From the NCBI RefSeq assembly GCF_002115725.1, contig NZ_JFKD01000007.1, positions 62,001 to 126,000 on the forward strand: a stretch of DNA of 64,000 nt, read 5' to 3'. Positions 52,836-63,521 of the stretch are shown in pieces. This DNA is from Marivita cryptomonadis. GTDB taxonomy: Bacteria; Pseudomonadota; Alphaproteobacteria; Rhodobacterales; Rhodobacteraceae. Positions within the stretch are counted from its first letter, which is position 1; each line of letters starts with the position of its first letter. The position numbers were made by a program, and so were the translations under genes. Under the pieces are notes generated by a model, which was not told the DNA's origin, did not search any database, and saw nothing but the letters and a program-made list of their open reading frames with translations.

Positions 52836-54275
52836 ATGAGCACATTCGACTACGATCTTTTTGTGATTGGTGGCGGTTCCGGCGGTGTGCGTGCGGCACG
52901 TGTCGCGGCGGGCGAGGCGGGGGCCAAGGTCGCACTGGCCGAAGAAGACCGCTATGGCGGCACCTGCGTGATCAGGGGGTGTGTGCCCAAGAAGCTGATG
53001 GTGTTCGCCAGCGGTTACGGCGGCATGGTGGAAGAGGCCACGCATTACGGTTGGGATATGCTCAACCGGGGCTTTGACTGGCAGACCTTCTCTGGCCATC
53101 TCAACAATGAGCTGGATCGGCTGGAAGGGGTATATCGCAAACTCCTCGCTGGGTCTGGTGTAACCACCTATGATGCCCGCGCGCGCCTGAAAGACCCGCA
53201 CACCGTCGAACTGTCGACGGGCGAAACCTTTACCGCCAAACATATTCTCGTCGCGACAGGTGGGCGTCCGGTCCGCCCGGACATGCCGAACGCGCATCTG
53301 GGGATCGTGTCGGACGACATTTTCCACCTCGAAAACTTGCCGAAATCCATTCTTATCATCGGCGGCGGCTACATCGCTTGCGAATTCGCCTGCATCCTTG
53401 CCGGATTGGGCGTGGACGTGACGCAATATTACCGTGGTGCGCAAATCCTGCGCGGCTTTGACGACGAGGCGCGCGGCCTGATTGCGGAATCAATGCGCGA
53501 ACTGGGCGTTGATCTGCACACCGGCACCAACATCGTCGAAATGGACTGTTATCGCGAAGGGGATGACGACGGCATGGATGCGCCTGTCGAGGCGACACAA
53601 TACGCCATGCCCGTCAAGGATGCGCCGCAAGAGGGGCCGCTCAAGGTGAAATCCACCAACGGCCATATCAAGGTGTTCGATCAGGTGCTTTTCGCAACCG
53701 GGCGTCGCCCCAACAGCGACGATATGGGTCTTGAAGAGATCGGTGTGACGCTGGGCCGTGGCGGTGCCATTGAGGTGGATGAGTACAGCCAGACCAAGGT
53801 GCCTTCGGTCTACGCCATCGGCGATGTGACCGACCGCGTGAACCTGACGCCTGTGGCGATCCGCGAAGGCATGGCCTTTGTCGAAACCGTGTTCAACGGC
53901 AACCCGACCAAGGTGGATCACGACCTGATCCCGTCTGCGGTCTTCACCCAGCCAGAGCTTGGCACAGTTGGTCTGACCGAAGAACAGGCCCGCGACCAAG
54001 AACCGATCGAGGTGTATTGCGCGTCGTTCCGACCGATGCAGTCAGCCTTTGCCGACAAACCCGGCCGGGTGTTGATGAAGCTGATCGTCAGTCAGGAAAC
54101 CCGCAAGGTTCTGGGCTGTCACATCGTCGCGCCTGGCGCGGGCGAAATGATCCAGTTGGCGGGCATTGCGGTGAAGATGGGCGCTACAAAAGAGGATTTC
54201 GACCGCACGGTCGCAGTCCACCCGACCATGTCCGAAGAGATCGTCACAATGCGCAAACCGATGCGCACGGCTTGA
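52836..54275 (+). CDS. gor: Glutathione-disulfide reductase
   Basis: 479 residues. FAD motif LFVIGGGSGGVRAARVAA, redox pair GTCVIRGCVPKK, second nucleotide motif SILIIGGGYIACEFACILAGLG with a GxGxxA-like NADPH site, and C-terminal HPTMSEE with the catalytic His-Glu. A segment of about 30 residues (MDAPVEATQYAMPVKDA) interrupts the NADPH domain; similar inserts occur in plant-type and alphaproteobacterial enzymes. AAGGAG lies before ATG. Confidence 0.93.
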   Translation: MSTFDYDLFVIGGGSGGVRAARVAAGEAGAKVALAEEDRYGGTCVIRGCVPKKLMVFASGYGGMVEEATHYGWDMLNRGFDWQTFSGHLNNELDRLEGVYRKLLAGSGVTTYDARARLKDPHTVELSTGETFTAKHILVATGGRPVRPDMPNAHLGIVSDDIFHLENLPKSILIIGGGYIACEFACILAGLGVDVTQYYRGAQILRGFDDEARGLIAESMRELGVDLHTGTNIVEMDCYREGDDDGMDAPVEATQYAMPVKDAPQEGPLKVKSTNGHIKVFDQVLFATGRRPNSDDMGLEEIGVTLGRGGAIEVDEYSQTKVPSVYAIGDVTDRVNLTPVAIREGMAFVETVFNGNPTKVDHDLIPSAVFTQPELGTVGLTEEQARDQEPIEVYCASFRPMQSAFADKPGRVLMKLIVSQETRKVLGCHIVAPGAGEMIQLAGIAVKMGATKEDFDRTVAVHPTMSEEIVTMRKPMRTA

Positions 54276-54346
54276 ATTTCCAAGCTTTGCCCACAGGTAA
54301 GAACGTGACATGAAAGACCGAATGTTCCGAGAGGGGAAAAGACCAG

Positions 54347-55522
54347 ATGGCAGGTAACAGTGGCGGCCCGTGGGGTGGCGGCGGTAACAACGGTGGAGAC
54401 CGTGGCGACGATCGCCCGCGCGGTGGCAACAATGGGGGTGGGCGTCGTCCGGGCGATGGCAACCAACCACAGATACCCGAGATCGACGAATTGATGAAAA
54501 AGGGCCAGGAACGGCTGCGCGTCCTTATGGGCGGTCGCGGCGGCAATGGTGGCACAAACGGCTCTGGCGGCGGTGACGGAGGCGACGGCTTCAAGCTGAC
54601 GCGTGGAACCGTTGGGCTTGCCGCGCTGGGCGCGATTGCGCTTTGGGCGTTCAGCAGCTTTTACACCGTGCGCCCGGAAGAACAGTCAGTCGAGCTGTTC
54701 CTTGGTGAGTATTACTCGACCGGGAACCCCGGTCTGAACTTTGCGCCGTGGCCCCTTGTGACCGCAGAAGTCGTCAATGTGACGTCTGAACGTACCGAGA
54801 ATATCGGTGGCGGTCGCGGTGCCGGGGGTGATGGCCTCATGCTGACCACGGACGCAAATATCGTGGATATCGACTTCCAGGTCGTTTGGAACATCAATGA
54901 TCCGGCCAAGCTTCTGTTCAACCTGCGCGACCCGCAGGTGACGGTACAGGCGGTGTCCGAAGCGGTGATGCGCGAAATTATCGCCGCCACGAACCTTGCG
55001 CCGATCTTGAACCGGGATCGTGGTCTGATCGCAGACACCGCCCGCGAGAACATTCAGGCGACGCTGGATGAATACGAAAGCGGGATCACCATCGTACGTG
55101 TGAACCTTGATACCGCCGACCCGCCCAGCGAAGTGATCGACGCCTTCCGCGAAGTTCAGGCCGCAGAACAGGAACGCGACCGCTTGCAGCGTCAGGCCGA
55201 CGCCTACGCCAACCGCGTTCTCGCCGAAGCGCGTGGCTCGGCCGCCCAGATTCTCGAAGAGGCCGAAGGCTACCGGGCACGTGTTGTGAACGAAGCCATC
55301 GGTGAGGCAAGCCGCTTTATCGCCGTGGCGCAAGAATTCAATCAAGCGCCCGAAGTCACGCAGCGTCGCCTCTATCTTGAGACAATCGAACGGACCTTAG
55401 GGGATATGGACAAAATTCTGCTCGACGAAGCCGGGAGCTCAGGCGGACAGGGCGTCTTGCCATATCTGCCGATCAATGAATTGCGCCGTTCCGGGCAATC
55501 CACCACTGGAGGGTCGAACTGA
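54347..55522 (+). CDS. hflK: FtsH protease modulator HflK
   Basis: 391 residues. A Gly/Asn-rich N-terminal tail (GNSGGPWGGGGNNGGDR) leads to one membrane helix (GTVGLAALGAIALWAFSSFY) and a periplasmic SPFH domain with VNVTSERTENIGG and VQAVSEAVMREIIA. With HflC it forms a cage that controls FtsH. Its stop overlaps the hflC start. Confidence 0.94.
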   Translation: MAGNSGGPWGGGGNNGGDRGDDRPRGGNNGGGRRPGDGNQPQIPEIDELMKKGQERLRVLMGGRGGNGGTNGSGGGDGGDGFKLTRGTVGLAALGAIALWAFSSFYTVRPEEQSVELFLGEYYSTGNPGLNFAPWPLVTAEVVNVTSERTENIGGGRGAGGDGLMLTTDANIVDIDFQVVWNINDPAKLLFNLRDPQVTVQAVSEAVMREIIAATNLAPILNRDRGLIADTARENIQATLDEYESGITIVRVNLDTADPPSEVIDAFREVQAAEQERDRLQRQADAYANRVLAEARGSAAQILEEAEGYRARVVNEAIGEASRFIAVAQEFNQAPEVTQRRLYLETIERTLGDMDKILLDEAGSSGGQGVLPYLPINELRRSGQSTTGGSN

Positions 55523-56556
55523 TGCGTAAATCTGCTTTCCTCCTGCCGATTGGCGTTCTTGCGCTCGTCGGTGTTCTGTCGTCGCTTTTTATCGTCGATG
55601 AACGCGAAAAAGCGCTGGTCCTGCAATTCGGCCAGATCAAAAAGGTCGTCGAAGAGCCGGGTCTCAACTTCAAGCTTCCGATCATCCAAGAGGTCGTGCG
55701 CTATGACGGCCGGATTCTGTCGCTCGACACGGACACGATCGAAGTCACCCCGTCGGACGACCGTCGTTTGGTCGTCGACGCCTTCACCCGCTACCGGATT
55801 GCGGATGTGGTCCAGTTCCGTCAGGCCGTCGGTATTGGTGGCACACGTGTTGCCGAAGACCGCCTGTCCTCGGTTCTGAACGCTCAAATCCGAGAAGTTC
55901 TGGGTGCGGATCAGGTGACGTCTGACACCATCCTGTCCCCGGCACGACGCGATCTGGCGTTGCGTATTCGAGATCAGGCGCGCACCAGCGCGGCGGGCCT
56001 CGGGCTCGAGATCGTGGACGTGCGTCTCAAGCAGACCAACTTGCCGGAACAGAACTTGTCCGCAACATTTGCTCGGATGCGCGCCGAACGTGAACGCGAG
56101 GCTGCCGACGAAATCGCCCGCGGTAACGAAGCCGCGCAGCGTGTGCGTGCTGCTGCTGACCGTACGGTGGTAGAGACGGTGTCGAACGCCGAGCGGGAGG
56201 CAAGCATCACACAGGGTGAGGCCGACGCCGAACGGAACCGGATTTATGCCGAAGCCTATGGCAGCAACCCGGATTTCTTTGCGTTTTACCGGTCACTGGC
56301 CGCAATGGAGCAGTCGCTGAACAAAGATACGTCGACCCTCGTGTTTTCACCGGACAGCCAATTCCTCGGCCAGATGTTCGGTGCGATCCGTGCCGACGGT
56401 CTGGGACAGATCGCCGTACAGGAGTTCGACATCGAAAGCCTGCGCGAAATGGCCCCTGAGGCGACGATTTCGCCCAACCTGCCCGAAGCTGAACGTGAGC
56501 GGCTTGAACAGCAGTTGGAAGAACAGGCTGCACCCCTCGAGGATGCGACCAATTGA
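55522..56556 (+). CDS. hflC: FtsH protease modulator HflC
   Basis: 344 residues: N-terminal membrane helix (AFLLPIGVLALVGVLSSLF), SPFH domain (VDEREKALVLQFGQIKKV, VDAFTRYRI), coiled coil with ARMRAEREREAADEIARGN, and an acidic C-terminal tail. It shares a base with the hflK stop (TGATG). A TTG-started DUF2065 gene overlaps its stop. Confidence 0.94.
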   Translation: MRKSAFLLPIGVLALVGVLSSLFIVDEREKALVLQFGQIKKVVEEPGLNFKLPIIQEVVRYDGRILSLDTDTIEVTPSDDRRLVVDAFTRYRIADVVQFRQAVGIGGTRVAEDRLSSVLNAQIREVLGADQVTSDTILSPARRDLALRIRDQARTSAAGLGLEIVDVRLKQTNLPEQNLSATFARMRAEREREAADEIARGNEAAQRVRAAADRTVVETVSNAEREASITQGEADAERNRIYAEAYGSNPDFFAFYRSLAAMEQSLNKDTSTLVFSPDSQFLGQMFGAIRADGLGQIAVQEFDIESLREMAPEATISPNLPEAERERLEQQLEEQAAPLEDATN

Positions 56557-56744
56557 TCGAGACTGTAATCCAAGGGATTGCACTTGTGCTGATCATCGAG
56601 GGGCTGGCCTATGCGCTGGCCCCTTCGCTTATCGAACGCATGCTCGAGGCGATGCGCGACATGCCGCTTGATATGCGCCGCCTGATCGGCGTGTCCGCAA
56701 TCGCCGCAGGCATCACCATGTTGTGGATATTGCAGGCGTTTTGA
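56553..56744 (+). CDS. DUF2065 family small membrane protein
   Basis: 63 residues with two membrane helices, beginning METVIQ-like IETVIQGIALVLIIEGLAYA, with LIERMLEAMRDMPLDMRRL between. DUF2065 commonly follows hflC. It begins with TTG at 56553, overlapping the hflC stop (TTGA). Confidence 0.88.
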   Translation: MIETVIQGIALVLIIEGLAYALAPSLIERMLEAMRDMPLDMRRLIGVSAIAAGITMLWILQAF

Positions 56745-56895
56745 ACCGCCCTGCGCTTTCTGGCTCCGTCACGATCAAGTCACATAAGCTTGAACCATCG
56801 CTTTCCTGTTTGCGTGTTGCGTCCGCGCACCTACATTAAAAGCATAACAGGCTGGAGGCGGGCGCCGCACCGCACCAAAGACGAAGGAGTTTCCC

Positions 56896-58365
56896 TTGAC
56901 CTCACAGGCAAAAACCATCCAACGGGATCAGAGCACGCCACTGCGCATGTTCTGGCTGACCTCGTTGTCCATGATCCTCATCGTCGCGCAGTCGCTGATG
57001 GGTCACGCTCAGGAAAGTTTTGCGAACCTTGCTGAAAAGATCAGCCCTTCGGTTGTGAACATCACAACCTCGACCACGGTCGCCGGGCGCACTGGCCCCC
57101 AAGGCATCGTGCCCGAGGGATCCCCGTTCGAAGATTTCTTTCGTGAGTTTCAGGACCGCAACGGTCAGGGCGATCGCCCGCGCCGATCCTCTGCACTGGG
57201 GTCGGGGTTCGTGATCTCGGAAGACGGGTTCATCGTCACCAACAACCACGTGATCGAGGGCGCCGATGAGGTGCTGATCGAATTCTTTGAACGGTTCGAG
57301 CTGCCAGCGACCATCATCGGTACTGATCCGAACACCGATATCGCGCTGCTCAAGGTCGAAAGCGAAACGCCGCTGAAGTTCGTAAACTTTGGCGACAGCG
57401 ACACCGCCCGTGTCGGTGACTGGGTGATGGCCATGGGCAACCCGCTGGGACAGGGCTTTTCGGTTTCTGCCGGCATCGTATCCGCCCGCAACCGCGCGCT
57501 AAGCGGCACCTATGACGACTACATTCAGACCGACGCCGCCATCAACCGCGGCAACTCCGGTGGCCCGCTCTTCAATATGAATGGCGATGTGATCGGCGTG
57601 AACACCGCAATCCTGTCGCCCAATGGCGGTTCCATCGGGATCGGTTTCTCGATGGCCTCCAACGTGGTGACCCGCGTGGTCGACCAGCTCAAGGAATTCG
57701 GCGAAACCCGCCGCGGATGGTTGGGCGTGCGCATTCAGGATGTGACCGATGATGTGGCGGAAGCGCTGGGTCTGGCATCTGCCAAGGGCGCTCTGGTCTC
57801 TGATGTGCCAGAAGGTCCGGCGATGGAAGCGGGCATGCAGGCAGGCGACGTGATTGTCAGCTTTGATGGCCGCGAGGTCGAAGACACACGCGGTCTGGTG
57901 CGTCAGGTGGGCAACACTGAGGTCGGCAAAGCTGTGCGCGTCGTCGTCAACCGCGATGGTGCCACTCAAACGCTTCTGGTGACCTTGGGGCGCCGTGAAG
58001 AAGCCGAAAGCGCCGTACCCGCATCACAGCCTGGACCAGAAGAGGAAGAGGCGCCGATGTCGATGGACCTGATGGGTCTGACCCTCAGCCCGTTGACCGC
58101 CGAAATCCGCGAGCAGCTTGAACTGCCCGAAACCGCCAAGGGTCTTGCCGTGATGGATGTCGATGAAACATCCGAAGCCTTCGAGAAAGGCCTGCGCGCG
58201 GGTGACGTGATCACCGAAGCCGGTCAGGCTCAGGTGGTGGCGCTTACCGATCTGGAAGAGCGGATTGCCGAGGCACAAGAGGCAGGCCGCAAGTCGATCC
58301 TGCTTTTGGTGCGCCGCGCCGGGGACCCGCGTTTTGTGGCTCTGACGATTGCGGAAGACCAATAA
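56896..58365 (+). CDS. Periplasmic serine protease of the DegP/HtrA (Do) type
   Basis: 489 residues. An N-terminal signal segment (FWLTSLSMILIVAQSLMGHA) is followed by a trypsin-like domain with H118 (TNNHVIEG), D148 (NTDIALLK) and S221 (GNSGGPLF), then two PDZ domains (about 275-370 and 390-485). It degrades misfolded envelope proteins. It lies 151 bases after DUF2065, so it may have its own promoter. A good terminator follows. Confidence 0.93.
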   Translation: MTSQAKTIQRDQSTPLRMFWLTSLSMILIVAQSLMGHAQESFANLAEKISPSVVNITTSTTVAGRTGPQGIVPEGSPFEDFFREFQDRNGQGDRPRRSSALGSGFVISEDGFIVTNNHVIEGADEVLIEFFERFELPATIIGTDPNTDIALLKVESETPLKFVNFGDSDTARVGDWVMAMGNPLGQGFSVSAGIVSARNRALSGTYDDYIQTDAAINRGNSGGPLFNMNGDVIGVNTAILSPNGGSIGIGFSMASNVVTRVVDQLKEFGETRRGWLGVRIQDVTDDVAEALGLASAKGALVSDVPEGPAMEAGMQAGDVIVSFDGREVEDTRGLVRQVGNTEVGKAVRVVVNRDGATQTLLVTLGRREEAESAVPASQPGPEEEEAPMSMDLMGLTLSPLTAEIREQLELPETAKGLAVMDVDETSEAFEKGLRAGDVITEAGQAQVVALTDLEERIAEAQEAGRKSILLLVRRAGDPRFVALTIAEDQ

Positions 58366-58385
58366 GGTCACCACCGGGAAATGCG

Positions 58386-58416
58386 AAAGGGCGCCGATGA
58401 TGTCGGCGCCCTTTTG
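58386..58416 (+). terminator. Rho-independent terminator of the protease gene
   Basis: AAAGGGCGCCGA-TGATG-TCGGCGCCCTTT, a perfect 12-base-pair stem, with T following. The A run on the other side may also serve prpE on the minus strand. Confidence 0.92.
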
Positions 58417-58470
58417 CTTTTGTAGTAGGGTTTTTCCGTCAACGGATGCGCCACAACGCATCCACTGCAC

Positions 58471-60363
<1,893 letters not shown>

Positions 60364-60460
60364 GCCGATCTCCTCCTGTGACGTGTTGGCATTTGGGTAC
60401 GGCGCGCGGGACGTTGCGGCAAGTCTCGCGATCCTCCGCGCGGCAGAAGGCCGCAAAAAC

Positions 60461-60571
60461 TTTGCAGTTTCGGCGCTATCAAATTGCAAACTTTTGCAAA
60501 CATACCGCTATTATGCAGAGATCATGTTCGCGATCTATGATTTTGCAAAGTTGCAAAGTTGTGTGTGCAAA
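60461..60571. promoter_or_regulatory. Cluster of TTTGCAAA-type boxes upstream of prpE
   Basis: Copies at 60461 (TTTGCAGT), 60484-60490 (TTGCAAA), 60493-60500 (TTTGCAAA), 60542-60549 (TTTGCAAA), 60551-60557 (TTGCAAA) and 60566-60571 (TGCAAA). Two pairs lie about nine bases apart. TTTGCAAA-like sites are known for RamB/PccR-type ScfR regulators of acetate and propionate metabolism. Confidence 0.68.
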
Positions 60572-60595
60572 CTTGCGTGACCTGAGTCGCGGACC

Positions 60596-61111
60596 TCACA
60601 ACTGGTCGCGCGGTGTCGCCAGAAGGCCAAGGCCCCGGGCCGATTGGATCGACAGCAGACCGCTGGGCAGGCCATTGGCGTTTTGGTAGCGGCGCACGGC
60701 CAACCGGGTGGACACGTCCATCACACCAGTGATCGCTCCGCGATAAAGTCCACGGGCTTCAAGCGCGCGTTGCAGCGTCGAGATCAGCTCGGGCGTCAGC
60801 CTGTCGGGGCAGGGGGTCTCAAAGATCAGCTCTTGTCGTTCCCGTTTGATCACCTGCACCGTTTCCGTGCGAAACCGGGTCGGAGCCACTTCGACCTGCC
60901 GGGTGACGGTTTCCAGTTCGGCGGGAGCCACGTCGCGTACCCAGCACCCATCCGGGTTAACGCCCGGCGGTGGGTCGATCTGGGCCGAGGCGAAATCGGG
61001 CACCGGCACATTCACAGCGTCTTCCCTGTATTCTCCAGCGCCCGTACATCCCGAAAGGGCGGCCAAGGCCACGGCCCACAGAGCCCGGATCGCTGGCGGG
61101 AGGGGGGTCAC
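60596..61111 (-). CDS. Peptidoglycan-binding lipoprotein
   Basis: 171 residues. The signal ends in a lipobox (ALAALSGCTGAG, lipidated Cys about residue 22). The C-terminal 60 residues form a PG_binding_1 domain: LISTLQRALEARGLYRGAIT, GVMDVSTRLAVRRYQNANGL. It probably anchors to the cell wall from a membrane. Upstream of prpE on the same strand. Confidence 0.82.
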   Translation of the reverse strand: MTPLPPAIRALWAVALAALSGCTGAGEYREDAVNVPVPDFASAQIDPPPGVNPDGCWVRDVAPAELETVTRQVEVAPTRFRTETVQVIKRERQELIFETPCPDRLTPELISTLQRALEARGLYRGAITGVMDVSTRLAVRRYQNANGLPSGLLSIQSARGLGLLATPRDQL

Positions 61112-61153
61112 GGTGGATGTGCGCCTGTTTGCCTGTTTCTGCTTTGCCGCAGT

Positions 61154-61573
61154 CTAGCCTGTTTGGGTGTCTGGCGAAAGCGCCTCTGGCGCATGCTTTG
61201 GCGCGGGCTCTGGCGCGGGGGCCAGAAGCTGATCCAGCAGAGGAGAGATGTCCTCGATCACCTCGGCGATCACATGGATCACGTCACCTTCGCTTTGCAG
61301 TCGCCCGGTGACGCGCAGCATTCGTCCCGCAATCACCGCACGGCGGTAGCGTTCGTAAAGCTTGCGCCAGACGATGATGTTCACCGTGCCGGTTTCATCC
61401 TCAAGCGTGAGGAAGATCACCCCTTTGGCGGTGCCCGGCCGCTGCCGCAGGATCACCAGCCCGGCCACGGTGATCCGCGCACCATCGGGCGGCAGGCGCA
61501 ACTGGTCGGCCCTAAGGCAGGACGGTGGACGCGGCCAGTCGGTTTGGGCGGGGCGGGGGGTGACAACACGCAT
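61154..61573 (-). pseudogene. dnaE2: DnaE2 C-terminal OB-fold remnant, SOS-boxed
   Basis: 139 residues. The middle matches the C-terminal OB domain of error-prone polymerase DnaE2: VAGLVILRQRPGTAKGVIFL, TLEDETGTVNIIVWRKLYER and RVTGRLQSEGDVIHVIAEV. The polymerase core of about 900 residues is absent, and imuA/imuB are not in the window. ATG 61573 lies two bases from a LexA box, so a deletion may have joined the SOS promoter to the 3' end of the polymerase gene. It could still make a small DNA-binding protein; hence it is a remnant or a reduced gene. Confidence 0.7.
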
Positions 61574-61575
61574 AA

Positions 61576-61590
61576 GAACAAAAATAGAAC
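61576..61590 (-). promoter_or_regulatory. LexA (SOS) box of the DnaE2 remnant
   Basis: On the minus strand GTTC-TATTTTT-GTTC matches GTTC-N7-GTTC. It ends two bases before the start codon of the remnant, closer than usual, so it would block both transcription and the ribosome site. Confidence 0.78.
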
Positions 61591-61726
61591 ATTTGCCAAA
61601 GCGTGCAAGCCCGCAGTTTCCGCAGATTTCGGATCGCTTTGGAACGCTTAATCCGGCCTTAAGGACGGAACGCACATCCGTGTGGGAGTGTCAGGACAGA
61701 CAGCAACACATTCCAATGAGGGCATC

Positions 61727-61927
61727 ATGGCTTACTTCGACACACGCAAGACCGCAGGCACAAACACCGCATTCGATGCTAAAAGCATTTTTGACCGCTT
61801 GGTAAAATTCATCGCGGCCCGCGTGACGGCCATCACCACACGCCCCGGCACATCCCCCGAACAGATCGTCGCCGCCCAGCACCGCGCCGAAGCGCACCGG
61901 CGCGCCGTCGACAAGCTGATGCGTTAA
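61727..61927 (+). CDS. Small hypothetical protein
   Basis: 66 residues beginning MAYFDTRKTAGTNTAF, then an amphipathic part (FDRLVKFIAARVTAITTR) and an acidic-basic helix ending in RRAVDKLMR. GAGG lies five bases before the ATG. No family recognised; cytoplasmic. Its stop overlaps the end of the convergent regulator gene by four bases. Confidence 0.6.
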   Translation: MAYFDTRKTAGTNTAFDAKSIFDRLVKFIAARVTAITTRPGTSPEQIVAAQHRAEAHRRAVDKLMR

Positions 61928-63435
61928 TCCTCGGGAAAGCCGTTGGCGCGTAGGGCTTCGATCACCGCATCGCGATAGTACGCATTATGGTGAGGACGCG
62001 TTCGGACAAACGTCGCAACCGTCATATCCGGCACTTTGTTGCGAAACCATGTGGCCATTTGGGCGGATTTTTCGAGCTTTCCCGCTTTCAGGTAGCAGCC
62101 CATGAGGCCCAGTTGGGTGCTCGCAAATTCGGGATATTGCGTAAGTGCTTCTTCGTAGTAACGAATAGCGGTTTCGAGGTCCTGCTTCTGAAAATAGGCG
62201 TTGGCAATGCCACATGTCGTGACCCCGATATTGGGATGCAACGGGCTGATCCGGATGGCGCGCTCGAGATGTTCAATCGCTTGGTCATCGTTGCTCAAGT
62301 AATTGTGCACCCACCCCAGAAACAACGCGATAGTCGCTGAATTCGGATTCAGTGCGTTGGCTCTCGTGACAGAGATTAGACCGGTCTCGGGTTCTTGGCC
62401 AATATAGGCGATGTGGTGACCTGCTGCCGCAAGCGCAAAAGGATCATCGGTGCCGCTATCCAGAACCTCCCGCGCCATTGGCAATCCGGCCTGCGCTTGC
62501 TCGAACGTCCACCACCGTGCAGCAAAAGATCCTGTATGGGCGTAGCAATAGAGGCCTTTGGCGCGGACATAGTCCGGATCAAGCGCAAGGGACCGATTGA
62601 GAAGCTCAAGACCCTCTTCCAGACTGGATAAAGTGTTCTGCCGCATCACCAGCGGGGCGGCCTTCATGCACAGATCGTAGGCTTGCAGGTTGTCGGTGGG
62701 TTTTGAGTGCAAGCGGGCAGCCTCGGCCCAGATGAGTTTCGGCTCAAGCGCTCCGGCGACACAGGCGGCCACCGTATCCTGCAGATCAAAGATGTCTTCG
62801 GTCGAGCCGTCGAACCGGTCGTGCCAGATCATGCGGGCGGTCTTGGCCTCGACCAGCTGGGTGAAGATGCGTAGCCGGTCGCCTGCTTTCTGGATGCTGC
62901 CTTCGAGGATGTACCGCACCCCCAAGTCGCGCCCGACTTCGGCCAAGTCCACCGCCTTACCGCGATAGGTAAAGGTCGAGGTGTTGGAGATCACAAAGAA
63001 CGAAGACACGCGCGCAAGAGCGCTGGTGATCTCGTTCACGATCCCGTCCACCATGTAGGCGTTGGTGTCAGACCCGGTCAGGTTTGCAAAGGGCAGCACG
63101 GCCAAAGAAGGGATGGTTGGAACCGGCGGCGCGTCTTTCACGGCCGGGCTTTGTGGCGTGACGCTTCCCAGTGTGAACTTGTACCCCACGCCCGGCACCG
63201 TCTTGATCGCGTCCTTGCCGAGTGCCTTGCGCAGGCCCGCGATCTGGACGGTCAGGTTGCTTTCTTCGACCAGCACGCCAGCCCAGACATGATCAAGCAA
63301 CTCTTCCTTGGTGATGACGCGGTCGGGGTGGTTTGCCAGATAGGTCAACACATCGAACGCCCGCGCACCGAGCGTCACAGGTTGGCCGTCAAGCGTCACG
63401 CTGCGGCTGGTGTCGTTGATCTGCAAAGCGGTCAT
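61924..63435 (-). CDS. Winged-helix / TolB-like / TPR transcriptional regulator
   Basis: 503 residues. Residues 1-95 form an OmpR/PhoB-type DNA-binding domain (RAFDVLTYLANHPDRVITKE, VQIAGLRKALG, TVPGVGYKF). Residues about 110-225 resemble a TolB-like domain (LAVLPFANLTGSD, DLGVRYILEGSIQKAGD). TPR units fill the rest (ATTCGIANAYF-like, YYEEALTQYPEFASTQLGLMG). No membrane helix, unlike CadC. Such proteins sense small signals or partner proteins; the target is unknown. Confidence 0.85.
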   Translation of the reverse strand: MTALQINDTSRSVTLDGQPVTLGARAFDVLTYLANHPDRVITKEELLDHVWAGVLVEESNLTVQIAGLRKALGKDAIKTVPGVGYKFTLGSVTPQSPAVKDAPPVPTIPSLAVLPFANLTGSDTNAYMVDGIVNEITSALARVSSFFVISNTSTFTYRGKAVDLAEVGRDLGVRYILEGSIQKAGDRLRIFTQLVEAKTARMIWHDRFDGSTEDIFDLQDTVAACVAGALEPKLIWAEAARLHSKPTDNLQAYDLCMKAAPLVMRQNTLSSLEEGLELLNRSLALDPDYVRAKGLYCYAHTGSFAARWWTFEQAQAGLPMAREVLDSGTDDPFALAAAGHHIAYIGQEPETGLISVTRANALNPNSATIALFLGWVHNYLSNDDQAIEHLERAIRISPLHPNIGVTTCGIANAYFQKQDLETAIRYYEEALTQYPEFASTQLGLMGCYLKAGKLEKSAQMATWFRNKVPDMTVATFVRTRPHHNAYYRDAVIEALRANGFPED

Positions 63436-63521
63436 CTGCGGGTCCGATGCTGTTTGGCAAACCCTAGCGGCAGATTAAAGGTCGCGCCAACGGGTTTGCA
63501 CTTTTCCGTTGGCGCGATGTC

